63,866 bases of DNA from positions 1 through 63,866 of the forward strand of contig JAFUTH010000018.1 of the NCBI GenBank assembly GCA_017484285.1. The letters are read 5' to 3'. How positions within the stretch are numbered: the stretch's first letter is position 1; every line of letters starts with the position of its first letter. Shown in pieces: positions 50,543 to 58,832 of this stretch. The translations under genes and the position numbers were made by a program. The notes beneath the pieces are model-generated. The model searched no databases. It was not told the DNA's origin and saw only the letters and a list, made by a program, of their open reading frames with translations. The stretch is from Treponema sp. Lineage in GTDB: Bacteria > Spirochaetota > Spirochaetia > Treponematales > Treponemataceae.

Positions 50543-52279
50543 ATGAACATTTCAAAACGAGCGGGCAGACGTATTGCCGTGCTTGCATTCGGCTGTTTCC
50601 TACTTTCGATGCTTTCCTGCACAAGCAAAGCAAAACTGAACGACGGAACATTCACCGGTATCGGCGACGGGCGCAATGGTCAGATTGAAGTCTCAATCAC
50701 CGTCAGCGAAGGCAAAGTCACCGACGCAAAAATCATAAAAGAAAATGAAACGCCAGAAATCGCAGAACCGGCAAAATCGCAGATTCTCGCGCAATTCTTG
50801 GAGACAGGCGACACGTCCGACATCGATGTTGTTTCGGGCGCGACAATCACCTCGAACGGTCTCCTCGATGCACTCGATGCGGCACTTGCAGCGGCGCAAG
50901 GCAAGGCACAGACAACAATCACCTATCGCGACACAGAATGTGACATCGTTATCATCGGTGCAGGCGGTGCTGGCCTCACGGCGGCAACAGAAGCGGCAAA
51001 CCACGGCGCGCGTGTTATCGTCCTTGAAAAGATGGGCATTGTCGGCGGGAATTCAAATTACTCGACGGGCGGCATCAATGCGGCGTACACAAAAGAGCAA
51101 GAGCGGCTCGGCATCACTGATTCAAAAGAGGTGTTCTTTGAAGATACCATGCGCGGCGGAAAATACCTGAATGATCCCGCGCTCGTCCGCACACTCGTCG
51201 ATGAGTCAGCAGGCATCGTCGAATGGCTGCAATCTCCGCTCATCGGCGCGGATTTGAGCGACGTCGGCATGTTCGGCGGTGCGACAAACAAGCGCATCCA
51301 TCGTCCGCAGGGCGGCGCGGCAATCGGGGCACATTTAGTTCCCCATTTGCACAAGGCGGCGCTCGCACAGGGTGCGGACATTCGCATCCGAAACAAGGTC
51401 ATCGATATTCTTGAAGAAAACGGCAGAGCGGCAGGAGTGCGTGTCGCATACGATGGCGGTGAATACACGGTCAAAGCAAAAGCAGTCATCATCACCACGG
51501 GAGGCTTCGGCGCGAATTCCGAATTGGTCGAGCTGTATCAGCCATCACTCAAAGGATTCGGCACGACGAATCACAAGGGCGCGACCGGAGACGCTTTTAA
51601 AATGGTCGAAAAATTCAATGCCGCGCTCATTCAAATGGGCGAAATTCAAATTCATCCCACCGTCGTAAAAGGCACGGGCATCATGATTACGGAGGCAGTT
51701 CGCGGTAACGGCGCGATTTTGGTCAACAAAACGGGAAAACGCTTCATCAATGAGATGGAAACGCGCGACATCGTTTCTGCGGCAATTCTCCGCGGACCAG
51801 GAAAAATCGCCTACCTTGTTTTTGACCAGAGCGTGCGAGACTCACTCAAAGCAATCGAAGGATACGCAAAACAGGGCTTGCTCACCGAAGGCGAAACACT
51901 CCGGGACTTGGCAACAAAACTTCAAATGCCCGCGGATACGCTCGAGGCAACCATCGCTGAATACAATGGATTCGTGCACAATAAAAAAGATGCTGAATTC
52001 AGCCGCAATCCGGCGAGCATGGAGCGTGCGCTTAGCACCGCGCCGTTCTACGCGATTGAGATTGAGCCCGCTGTCCATCACACGATGGGCGGTCTCAAAA
52101 TCAACACACGCGCTGAAGTCCAAAACACGTCGGGAGCGTCAATTCCGGCGCTCTTTGCGGCAGGAGAAGTCACCGGTGGCGTGCACGGCGCGGAACGCTT
52201 AGGCGGAAACGCAGTCGCGGACATCTGCATTTTCGGAAAAATCGCCGCAGACAGCGCACTCGCGTATATCAAACAATAA
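50543..52279 (+). CDS. Flavinylated fumarate/urocanate-reductase-like lipoprotein
   Basis: 578-residue exported flavoprotein. The signal peptide ends MLSC (Cys26). An FMN-binding domain (33-110) carries the flavinylation motif SGAT with Thr101, target of ApbE. The FAD_binding_2 domain begins IIGAGGAGLTAA near 140. Conserved catalytic-region features of soluble fumarate reductases are QIHPT, SVRDSLKAIEGY, VHHTMGGL near 511 and GAERLGGN near 549. Urocanate or another enoate could be the substrate. No haem domain is present, so electrons must arrive through the FMN. The start 50543 has GAGG ten bases upstream; a TTG at 50525 is rejected. Confidence 0.86.
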   Translation: MNISKRAGRRIAVLAFGCFLLSMLSCTSKAKLNDGTFTGIGDGRNGQIEVSITVSEGKVTDAKIIKENETPEIAEPAKSQILAQFLETGDTSDIDVVSGATITSNGLLDALDAALAAAQGKAQTTITYRDTECDIVIIGAGGAGLTAATEAANHGARVIVLEKMGIVGGNSNYSTGGINAAYTKEQERLGITDSKEVFFEDTMRGGKYLNDPALVRTLVDESAGIVEWLQSPLIGADLSDVGMFGGATNKRIHRPQGGAAIGAHLVPHLHKAALAQGADIRIRNKVIDILEENGRAAGVRVAYDGGEYTVKAKAVIITTGGFGANSELVELYQPSLKGFGTTNHKGATGDAFKMVEKFNAALIQMGEIQIHPTVVKGTGIMITEAVRGNGAILVNKTGKRFINEMETRDIVSAAILRGPGKIAYLVFDQSVRDSLKAIEGYAKQGLLTEGETLRDLATKLQMPADTLEATIAEYNGFVHNKKDAEFSRNPASMERALSTAPFYAIEIEPAVHHTMGGLKINTRAEVQNTSGASIPALFAAGEVTGGVHGAERLGGNAVADICIFGKIAADSALAYIKQ

Positions 52280-52292
52280 ATCTGTTTTGGTG

Positions 52293-53450
52293 TTATCGGA
52301 GCAGGCTCACTGCCTCGCGTCGCCACCATCGCTCCATAAAGAGCGTTGGCGTTTCGAGGCGAGCCGTCTCACCAATATACGGGGTCAAAACCGTGATGCC
52401 TTCTTTTTCGGCTGCGAGCAAGAACCGCTCAACCGAATCATCCCAGCCGTGCCGAGACAGGATAATTGCGCCCCAATGAATCGGAAGCGCGCGTTTTGCC
52501 CCTAAAATCTTGACCGCTTCAACCGACTGCTCGGGGAATGAATGCACTTTCGGCCACTGAACATCGTACTGGCCGCATTCCATCATCACAAAATCAAAAT
52601 CGCCGTATTTGTCGTGAATATTCTGCCAGTGCGTGCTGTAGCCGGAATCCCCGCTCTCAAAAATCTGATGATACTCGTCTTTAAACACCCAGCTGCACCA
52701 GAGCGTCGCCATATTATCGGTTAAATGCCGCCCCGAAAAATGCTGCGCGGGCGTACAGGCAATCATGAGACCGTTGATGTTCGTCTCTTCCCACCATGCC
52801 ATATTTGTGATTTTTGAAGCGGCAACATTCCACCGCTTGAGATGATTTTCAACGCCGAGCGGAACGACATAGTGCTTTACCTTCGCGTCGATGTCACAAA
52901 TCACGTTGTAATCAAGATGGTCGTAATGGTCATGCGAAAGAATCAGCAGGTCGATTTCGGGCAATTGGTCAACCGTCACCGGCGGATGAGAAAATCGCTT
53001 GCTTCCCACAAAACTCACCGGCGAAATGACTTCGGAAAACACGGGATCAATCAAAATGTTCATGCCGTGCATCTGCAACAAAAGCGAGGAATGACCGAAC
53101 CAAGTGAATGAAAACGCATCGACAGGAGTGCGTTCTTCTGGATTCGCCATAAAATCAGGCTGTTTCGTCGGAAATTCAAAATCAGGACGCGGCTCTTTTT
53201 TTGAGAACGTCAGCGGGTCGGGTGCGGGATTTTTTTCCATCGACATGACGCTGAAATCGTTTTCATTGTGAAAATGTTTGCCGTCAAAATTGGCGGCACG
53301 CTCTGCGTAATTCTGTTTGTCGGCCCGGCTCGCCTTGCCACCAAAGGGCTTCCACGCTTTTAAGAAGACAAATGCAAAAACCACTGTTGCGACGATAAGT
53401 CCGCCCACAACGCCACCTGTAATTGCAAGGATATGAAGAAATTTAGCCAT
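52293..53450 (-). CDS. Metallo-beta-lactamase-fold hydrolase (NAPE-PLD-like)
   Basis: 385-residue protein with an N-terminal membrane anchor (8-30) and a beta-lactamase-fold domain. Metal ligands are in SHDHYDH near 168, with further His/Asp in AQHFSGRH, GDSGY and IHWGA. The order and the GHSSLLLQ motif match the NAPE-type phospholipase D / UlaG-like group, suggesting a phospholipid or phosphodiester substrate. No ribosome-binding site; TATATT ends seven bases before the ATG. Convergent with the fumarate-reductase-like gene. Confidence 0.82.
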   Translation of the reverse strand: MAKFLHILAITGGVVGGLIVATVVFAFVFLKAWKPFGGKASRADKQNYAERAANFDGKHFHNENDFSVMSMEKNPAPDPLTFSKKEPRPDFEFPTKQPDFMANPEERTPVDAFSFTWFGHSSLLLQMHGMNILIDPVFSEVISPVSFVGSKRFSHPPVTVDQLPEIDLLILSHDHYDHLDYNVICDIDAKVKHYVVPLGVENHLKRWNVAASKITNMAWWEETNINGLMIACTPAQHFSGRHLTDNMATLWCSWVFKDEYHQIFESGDSGYSTHWQNIHDKYGDFDFVMMECGQYDVQWPKVHSFPEQSVEAVKILGAKRALPIHWGAIILSRHGWDDSVERFLLAAEKEGITVLTPYIGETARLETPTLFMERWWRREAVSLLR

Positions 53451-53456
53451 GCGTTA

Positions 53457-53462
53457 AATATA
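53457..53462 (-). promoter_or_regulatory. -10 box of hydrolase gene, leaderless
   Basis: TATATT on the minus strand; predicted +1 is 53450, the A of the ATG. A TTGCGT -35 lies 18 bases upstream. Confidence 0.55.
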
Positions 53463-53494
53463 CAGAATAACGCGCAGTGCACGCAAGAATTTTT

Positions 53495-54166
53495 TTATGA
53501 TTTCAGCTCACCCGCATCCATACGGTAGACGACATCTGCGTACTGTGCGGCAGTCGCCTCATGCGTGACCAACAGCACTGATTTTCCGGTTTTTGCCGTC
53601 GCCGCAAGCAGCTCAAGCACCGCGCGCGTATTCTCATCGTCCAAATCATCGGTCGGCTCGTCAGCAAATACCACAGAAGGATTCATGATGAGCGCACGGG
53701 CAATCGCCATTCTGCGCATTTCACCGCCACTGAGCTCGCTCATTTTTGCGTCAGCCAAATCCGCGATGCCGACCTGACGAAGCAGTTCCTTCGCGCGAGC
53801 TTCAAGCGCACTCGTGTCACCGTAGATTGCAGCGGGCGCGAGCACATTTTGCAGCACCGTGAGCGCGAACAATCCCGTCTGCCCCTGCGGAATCACGCCG
53901 ATAGCTGCATTCCGCACGCGAGAAAGCTCATCATCTTTCAGTGAATACACATCCGTGCCGTCGAATGAAACCGTGCCCGTCGTCGGCTTGAGCAAACCCG
54001 CGAGCATGTACAAAAGCGTCGATTTTCCGCTCCCAGAACGCCCCGTAATCTCAGTGAGCTTTCCTGGCTCAAGCACAAAATCCATCGTCTTTACCGCTTC
54101 AAAATGACTCGCATTTTTCGTTGGCCGATAATATTTTTTTGAAATTCCAGAAGCCGTTATAAACAT
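53495..54166 (-). CDS. ABC ATPase, LolD/MacB-like (second ATPase)
   Basis: 223-residue ATPase: Walker A GRSGSGKST near 43, Q-loop IPQGQ, signature LSGGEMRR near 143, Walker B VVFADEP and switch THE. The D-loop reads EPTDDLDD where family members usually have EPTGNLD. It ends an operon ATPase-permease-ATPase and starts 52 bases after the permease. Exporter-type (MacB/LolCDE) function acting on periplasmic or lipid-linked substrates is inferred. Confidence 0.85.
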   Translation of the reverse strand: MFITASGISKKYYRPTKNASHFEAVKTMDFVLEPGKLTEITGRSGSGKSTLLYMLAGLLKPTTGTVSFDGTDVYSLKDDELSRVRNAAIGVIPQGQTGLFALTVLQNVLAPAAIYGDTSALEARAKELLRQVGIADLADAKMSELSGGEMRRMAIARALIMNPSVVFADEPTDDLDDENTRAVLELLAATAKTGKSVLLVTHEATAAQYADVVYRMDAGELKS

Positions 54167-54218
54167 GACCGTTTTCCCATTTTACGTATGCATTTTGAAT
54201 CATGCAGCATGAATTATT

Positions 54219-55421
54219 TTAGCCTTCCCGCAAAATCACGCCCGTATCGATTCGCGCGATACTGTGCGCCGCATATGCCGACGTAAGGCATCCACAGATG
54301 ACAGAGAGCACGAGCGTCAAAAGCACAAGCGCGCCAATCACCACAGCCCCCGGAAGCAAAAAGGGAAGCCCGATTGCCGCTTTTATGAGCGCGTGAAACG
54401 GAATGATGACCAACGCCGCAAGCGCAATGCCCGAAAGACCGCCCGCCGCATTCACGAGGATTGATTCGCTCATCACAAGGCGGGCAAGCTTTTTTTGACT
54501 TGCGCCCATCACACGGAGCACGGCAAATTCTTTTTTGCGCTCCCCAATAATCAGCGTGGAGACGACGACTAAAATCACGAGGCAGAGCGCCCACACCACG
54601 ACCGTAAGCGCACCGATGATTTTCGAAAAACTCGCAAGGCTTGAGGCAATGCCGCTCGTCATCGCTTTTGTTTTTACCGCCTGCGTTTTGCGCACTTTGC
54701 GTTGAATCTGGCTCGCCACGTTGTCGATGTCGTAGCCGTCGGCAACTTTGACCATAATCGTTGAAACCACTTTGTCGGGCGCATTTTTTTCGTTCGTAAA
54801 GCCCCAGCCGATTTCTTCAGCAGCGCCCATCATCATCGCAATCGTGCTGAGATTCGCAAACACCGCGTTGTCCAAGCCCGTTCCCGTTTCATCGAGCTGA
54901 GCCACAATATTCCACTCCTGATTGAAGAATTTGAACTTCCGGCTTTCGGTGAGCGACACCTTGCTTCCAATCAAGATGTCACCATCGCCGAGCGAGCCGG
55001 AGAACGTCTCGCGCACCCAGGGCTGAATCGTAAAATCCGTTGCCGGGTCAAAGCCGATAAGTTGCAACGAAACCGAGCAGCAGCCCGCATTCATCGAGCA
55101 CATGTAAATCTGCGGCGACACCTGCGCCACGCCCTCAATATGCGCGACTTTATCGATATTCGCCTTGCTCATGTAAAAATACGTGCGGTTTCCCTGATTG
55201 AGAATCGTGTCCGCGCTCACCTTTGTGCGAGCCTCATACGGAACGACAACGATGTCCGCACCAAGCCGAAGCTCAAGCGAGTGCAATCCGCGGCGCAGAC
55301 TCGTCAAAATGAGCGCACCGCCAAAAATCGCACACGAAAGCAAGAGCGCAAAGCTGAACAACGCCGCGCTCCGCCCTTTTTTGCCAAGCAGATTAAGCAC
55401 CGGAAGAGACGAAAAAGTCAT
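54219..55421 (-). CDS. MacB/FtsX-type ABC permease
   Basis: 400-residue protein with the FtsX/MacB layout: one N-terminal membrane helix (19-42), a large periplasmic domain (about 45-270) and three C-terminal helices (about 278-300, 325-350, 360-385). The periplasmic domain has YMCSMNAGCCSVSLQLIGFD, a Cys-rich motif I associate with permeases linked to periplasmic iron-uptake (P19/FTR1) loci; those partners are absent here. Its start codon directly adjoins the stop of the ATPase gene upstream (no gap). Confidence 0.82.
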   Translation of the reverse strand: MTFSSLPVLNLLGKKGRSAALFSFALLLSCAIFGGALILTSLRRGLHSLELRLGADIVVVPYEARTKVSADTILNQGNRTYFYMSKANIDKVAHIEGVAQVSPQIYMCSMNAGCCSVSLQLIGFDPATDFTIQPWVRETFSGSLGDGDILIGSKVSLTESRKFKFFNQEWNIVAQLDETGTGLDNAVFANLSTIAMMMGAAEEIGWGFTNEKNAPDKVVSTIMVKVADGYDIDNVASQIQRKVRKTQAVKTKAMTSGIASSLASFSKIIGALTVVVWALCLVILVVVSTLIIGERKKEFAVLRVMGASQKKLARLVMSESILVNAAGGLSGIALAALVIIPFHALIKAAIGLPFLLPGAVVIGALVLLTLVLSVICGCLTSAYAAHSIARIDTGVILREG

Positions 55422-56126
55422 TTATGCCGATGCTCCGTTTTTGATTTCCCGTGCGTATTTTCCGTGTTCCAAAACAACCGTGCGCTGCGCAAACGAAGCA
55501 ACCTCGGGCGCATGGGTAACGACGATGATAGTGCGCCCCTCAGCATGGAGCTGCTTAAAAATATCGATAACAAGATTTTCGTTCGCTTCGTCGAGATTTC
55601 CAGTCGGCTCGTCTGCCAAGATGAGCTGCGGGTGATTTATCAGCGCACGCGCGATGCACACACGCTGCTGCTCACCGCCCGAAAGCTGACTCGGCAGATG
55701 GTTTGCACGCGCGGCAAGACCAACGCGCTCCAATGCCTCCAGCGCCTCTTTTTCGTCAGGAAGCGAATGGTAATACTGCGCGACCATGACATTTTCAAGT
55801 GCCGTAAGATAATTGACCAAATGAAACTGCTGGAAGATAAGACCGATTTTATCGCGCCGGATATTCGTGAGACTGCGCGAGCTTTCATGCGCAATGTCCT
55901 TTCCGTCAAGAATGACCTGCCCGCTTGAGGGCTTGTCCATGCACCCGATGATATTCATCATCGTACTTTTTCCAGAGCCAGAAGGACCCATAATAGCGAC
56001 CCATTCGCCCTGTTCGACGGTCAGACTCACGTTCTGCAACGCCTTGACCGTGCCGCCAGAATATATTTTTGAAATGTCTCGTAATTCAAGTAAAGCCATA
56101 TGTTCCTCGTAACCATAGAGTATCAC
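55422..56126 (-). CDS. ABC ATPase, LolD/MacB-like (first ATPase)
   Basis: 234-residue ATPase with Walker A GPSGSGKST near 50, Q-loop IFQQF, signature LSGGEQQR, Walker B LILADEP with the usual TGNLDE, and switch THA. Residues 1-9 (to MALLELRD) may be extra; ATG at 56099 (MALLELRD) with GAGGAAC upstream is the likelier start. First gene of the three-gene export operon. A second, different ATPase at the end of the operon raises the possibility of an asymmetric pair. Confidence 0.84.
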   Translation of the reverse strand: MILYGYEEHMALLELRDISKIYSGGTVKALQNVSLTVEQGEWVAIMGPSGSGKSTMMNIIGCMDKPSSGQVILDGKDIAHESSRSLTNIRRDKIGLIFQQFHLVNYLTALENVMVAQYYHSLPDEKEALEALERVGLAARANHLPSQLSGGEQQRVCIARALINHPQLILADEPTGNLDEANENLVIDIFKQLHAEGRTIIVVTHAPEVASFAQRTVVLEHGKYAREIKNGASA

Positions 56127-56179
56127 AAAGTAAAAGAATGTAACAGTGGTTAGAGAAAAGTAACTGACGAGGATGAAGG

Positions 56180-57400
56180 CTATTTTGCGAAGAGTCCCTT
56201 GAAGAACGACACGATGCTCACGACGATTGAAGAGCCGCCCACGAACGTACCGATGGAACTTCCGATGCTCGAAAGGAAAAACACGAGCAGAACGCGCAAG
56301 AGCCGGTTTTTGTAAAATCCCCTGAGGCTCGAAACATCGTCCATCACGCTTTCCATGTCACGCACTTTCGGCTTACAGATAAACGCCTGCACGATACCAG
56401 CGAACATGCCCACGCCCACGAGCGGGCAGAGCGACGTAAACGGAGCACCCACCGCCGCCATCAAGACCGTGAGCGGATGACCGCCCGCAATAAGCGCACC
56501 GATTCCAGCCAAAACCGCGTTCCAGAGCACCCAGCTGCCAAGCAAATCCGCGCCCTTTTTCATGCCGCCAAACACAAAGCCCGCCGCAATGAGCGCGATG
56601 ATAAAAATCGGAATCAGCCAGCCGATGATTTTCGCGCCCGCCTTTTTTTTCGGGAGCGAGCTGATTGCTTCGGTGTCGGTGTTTTCCTCATTTCGCGCGA
56701 TTTTCTCAAGATGCGCCTGCACGCCCGGCAAATGCCCCGCGCCCAGCACGGCAATCACGCTTTTTCGCTCGCCTCTCTGAACGGCTTCCCAAATGTGCGC
56801 CGCCAAGTAAAAATCACGCTCGTCGATCAGAACCGTCTTTACCTCAGGCATGAATTCGGCGAGTTCGTTCATCATGCCGTCCATTTCGCTCTTGCTCTTG
56901 AGATTTTCGATTTCCTCGCCCGAAACTTCTTCCTTTTCCATTGCGCTCGCAAGCAGAGCCGACAAGAGCTTCATCTTTCCGTAGCCAGAATTTTTTGCCC
57001 AGGCACGGCGAAGCGTCATCTGAATCGGGCGGTCGACCATCTCGCACGGAATCGACAATTCTTTCGCCACCTCGATTCCCGCGCGCATTTCGTCTCCCGG
57101 CTTTACGCCCACCGTCGCGCCCATGCGCTTTTGGAAACTTGCGAGCACAAGGTTCGCGAGGAGCAAAAAGCCTTTCTTTTCTTTGAGGACTTTGATGATG
57201 TCGAGGTTTTTCCAGCTTTCGCTGTCATTGAGCGAGGCAAATCGCTGCTCATCAAGCTCAATCGCAACAACGTCGGGCTTTTTTTCGATAATCGCCGCCT
57301 TTACCTCATCGCAGCTCGCCTGAGAGACGTGCGCCGTTCCCAACAAGAGTATTTCTTTGCCATTCAGATTCAAATTTATTTGTGACACAATTTTCTCCAT
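56180..57400 (-). CDS. TraB/PrgY-family membrane protein
   Basis: 406-residue protein. The N-terminal domain (1-230) is TraB-like: LLGTAHVS near 20, VVAIELDEQRF near 46, RDFYLAAHI and VLGAGHLPGV; these His/Glu residues form the presumed metal site of the TIKI/EreA-like superfamily. Three or four membrane helices follow (about 262-285, 296-312, 318-350, 375-400). PrgY, the enterococcal member, blocks a peptide pheromone; the role here is unknown. It lies 32 bases after the TPR-protein gene and has no clear ribosome-binding site. Confidence 0.85.
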   Translation of the reverse strand: MEKIVSQINLNLNGKEILLLGTAHVSQASCDEVKAAIIEKKPDVVAIELDEQRFASLNDSESWKNLDIIKVLKEKKGFLLLANLVLASFQKRMGATVGVKPGDEMRAGIEVAKELSIPCEMVDRPIQMTLRRAWAKNSGYGKMKLLSALLASAMEKEEVSGEEIENLKSKSEMDGMMNELAEFMPEVKTVLIDERDFYLAAHIWEAVQRGERKSVIAVLGAGHLPGVQAHLEKIARNEENTDTEAISSLPKKKAGAKIIGWLIPIFIIALIAAGFVFGGMKKGADLLGSWVLWNAVLAGIGALIAGGHPLTVLMAAVGAPFTSLCPLVGVGMFAGIVQAFICKPKVRDMESVMDDVSSLRGFYKNRLLRVLLVFFLSSIGSSIGTFVGGSSIVVSIVSFFKGLFAK

Positions 57401-57432
57401 CTGTCAGTCGCGCAAGGTCGCGCATTGACGCA

Positions 57433-58779
57433 CTATGAATTGGGACTCTCAGCCCACTCAGCAAGCCGATATTCAAAAAAGTCCGCACCCTGAATCTGCG
57501 TGACTTCGGCATAGTATTTATGCGCAAGATTCATGTTGCCTTTTATATCCCAATAGAGCGCAAGGTAGTACAGGAATTTTCCCTTTTTCTTTTTGCTCGC
57601 CTCGTTCTGCACTTTGAGCGTAAATGAGGAATCGCCCGCCATATCATGGAAGAGTCGCAAGGCGAGATATTCGAGCGAATTCCTGTCCATGCCCTTCATC
57701 GCCGCTTCGGTCACGCGCTTGCAATCCTGCGTTTTTTTGTCTTTTAAGAAACACGCCGCAAGCATGAGCCAATACGAGGCGTTTTGAGGATTCGCCTGCC
57801 GAGCCGAATCAAACGCTTTCGCCGCCTCACTGTACTGCTCTTTGCGCCAGGCAAGCATTCCCAAAGATTCGTACGCATAGTAATAATTGGGATTCTTTTG
57901 GACGACCTTTTTGTAGTATTCGTACGCCAAATCAATTTTATCCTGCTCGTCATAGAGACCGGCAAGATACGCATAGCCCAAAAAATAATCAGGGTCGAGT
58001 TCCGTCGCCTTTTTCCACGCCTTTTCTGCCTCATCGTAGCGGCGCATCTCTCGATTGAAATTCCCCAAATCAAAGTAGAAGTCACTGTTATCGGGCTCAA
58101 TCGCAATTGCCTTTGAGAGATAGTCAATAGCCGTCTTAAAATGGCGTGCCTCCGCCTCAAATTTCGCAAGATACGAGAGCGCCGGCGCATTGTCCGGGTC
58201 GAGCGAGAGAATTTTATTGAAGCTCCGCTTTGAGTCATCATCTCGCTGGAGATAATACGACATTTTTCCGTGCCCGAAGAGCGCCTCAATGTTGTTCGGG
58301 TCGCCTTTGAGCGCCTTGAGGTAATAGTCGCGCGCGTTCCGGTAGTTGCGCTTGACCGCCTGCTCGTTTCCAAGCTCTATGTTCGCGTCGGGATTATTCG
58401 GCTGAATCGTGAGGATTTGCTTGAGGTATTGCGTTTTCTTCGTCGCGTTCTTCTTTTGCTTTGCGACCATCGCGTTCAGAAGGAGCACGTCGACATTTTT
58501 CGGCTCTTTAGCAAGCAAATCGGCGGCAAGTTTTTCGGCGTCAGCCGTTTTTCCCGCCGAGAGAAGGAGCGAGCCTTTGAGCGTCAGCAAATCAAGGTCA
58601 TGCTCAATCTCGGCAGGCATCGTATTAAAAAGCGCGAGCGCATTTTCGAGCGAGCCAGACGAGAGCGCCGCTTCTAGATTTTCGGCAAACGTACGCTCTG
58701 CATTTGACGCGGCTGACACACTGGCGCACAAAAAGCATGCAAGCGCACAGAAAACTGCGATTTTTTTAGTGAATTTCAT
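57433..58779 (-). CDS. Exported TPR-repeat protein
   Basis: 448-residue periplasmic protein with a signal peptide (cut after about residue 23, SVSAA) and at least eight tetratricopeptide repeats from about 95 to 340 (NIELGNEQAVKRNYRNARDY, AYAYLAGLYDEQDKIDLAYE and similar). TPR arrays bind partner proteins; none can be named. GAGGA lies 11 bases before the start. It is probably co-transcribed with the TraB gene. Confidence 0.85.
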   Translation of the reverse strand: MKFTKKIAVFCALACFLCASVSAASNAERTFAENLEAALSSGSLENALALFNTMPAEIEHDLDLLTLKGSLLLSAGKTADAEKLAADLLAKEPKNVDVLLLNAMVAKQKKNATKKTQYLKQILTIQPNNPDANIELGNEQAVKRNYRNARDYYLKALKGDPNNIEALFGHGKMSYYLQRDDDSKRSFNKILSLDPDNAPALSYLAKFEAEARHFKTAIDYLSKAIAIEPDNSDFYFDLGNFNREMRRYDEAEKAWKKATELDPDYFLGYAYLAGLYDEQDKIDLAYEYYKKVVQKNPNYYYAYESLGMLAWRKEQYSEAAKAFDSARQANPQNASYWLMLAACFLKDKKTQDCKRVTEAAMKGMDRNSLEYLALRLFHDMAGDSSFTLKVQNEASKKKKGKFLYYLALYWDIKGNMNLAHKYYAEVTQIQGADFFEYRLAEWAESPNS

Positions 58780-58832
58780 TTTTTTTCATATCCTCTTTTA
58801 ACTTTCCGTTCGGTCTGATAAACTGAACTCAA

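Noticed and set aside
55062..55928. 288-codon plus-strand frame opposite the MacB-like genes
   Set aside because: It spans two well-supported minus-strand ABC genes, is Arg-rich and low in hydrophobic core, as expected for an antisense shadow.
56477..57385. 302-codon plus-strand frame opposite the TraB gene
   Set aside because: Entirely antisense to a clear family member; Arg/His-rich composition.
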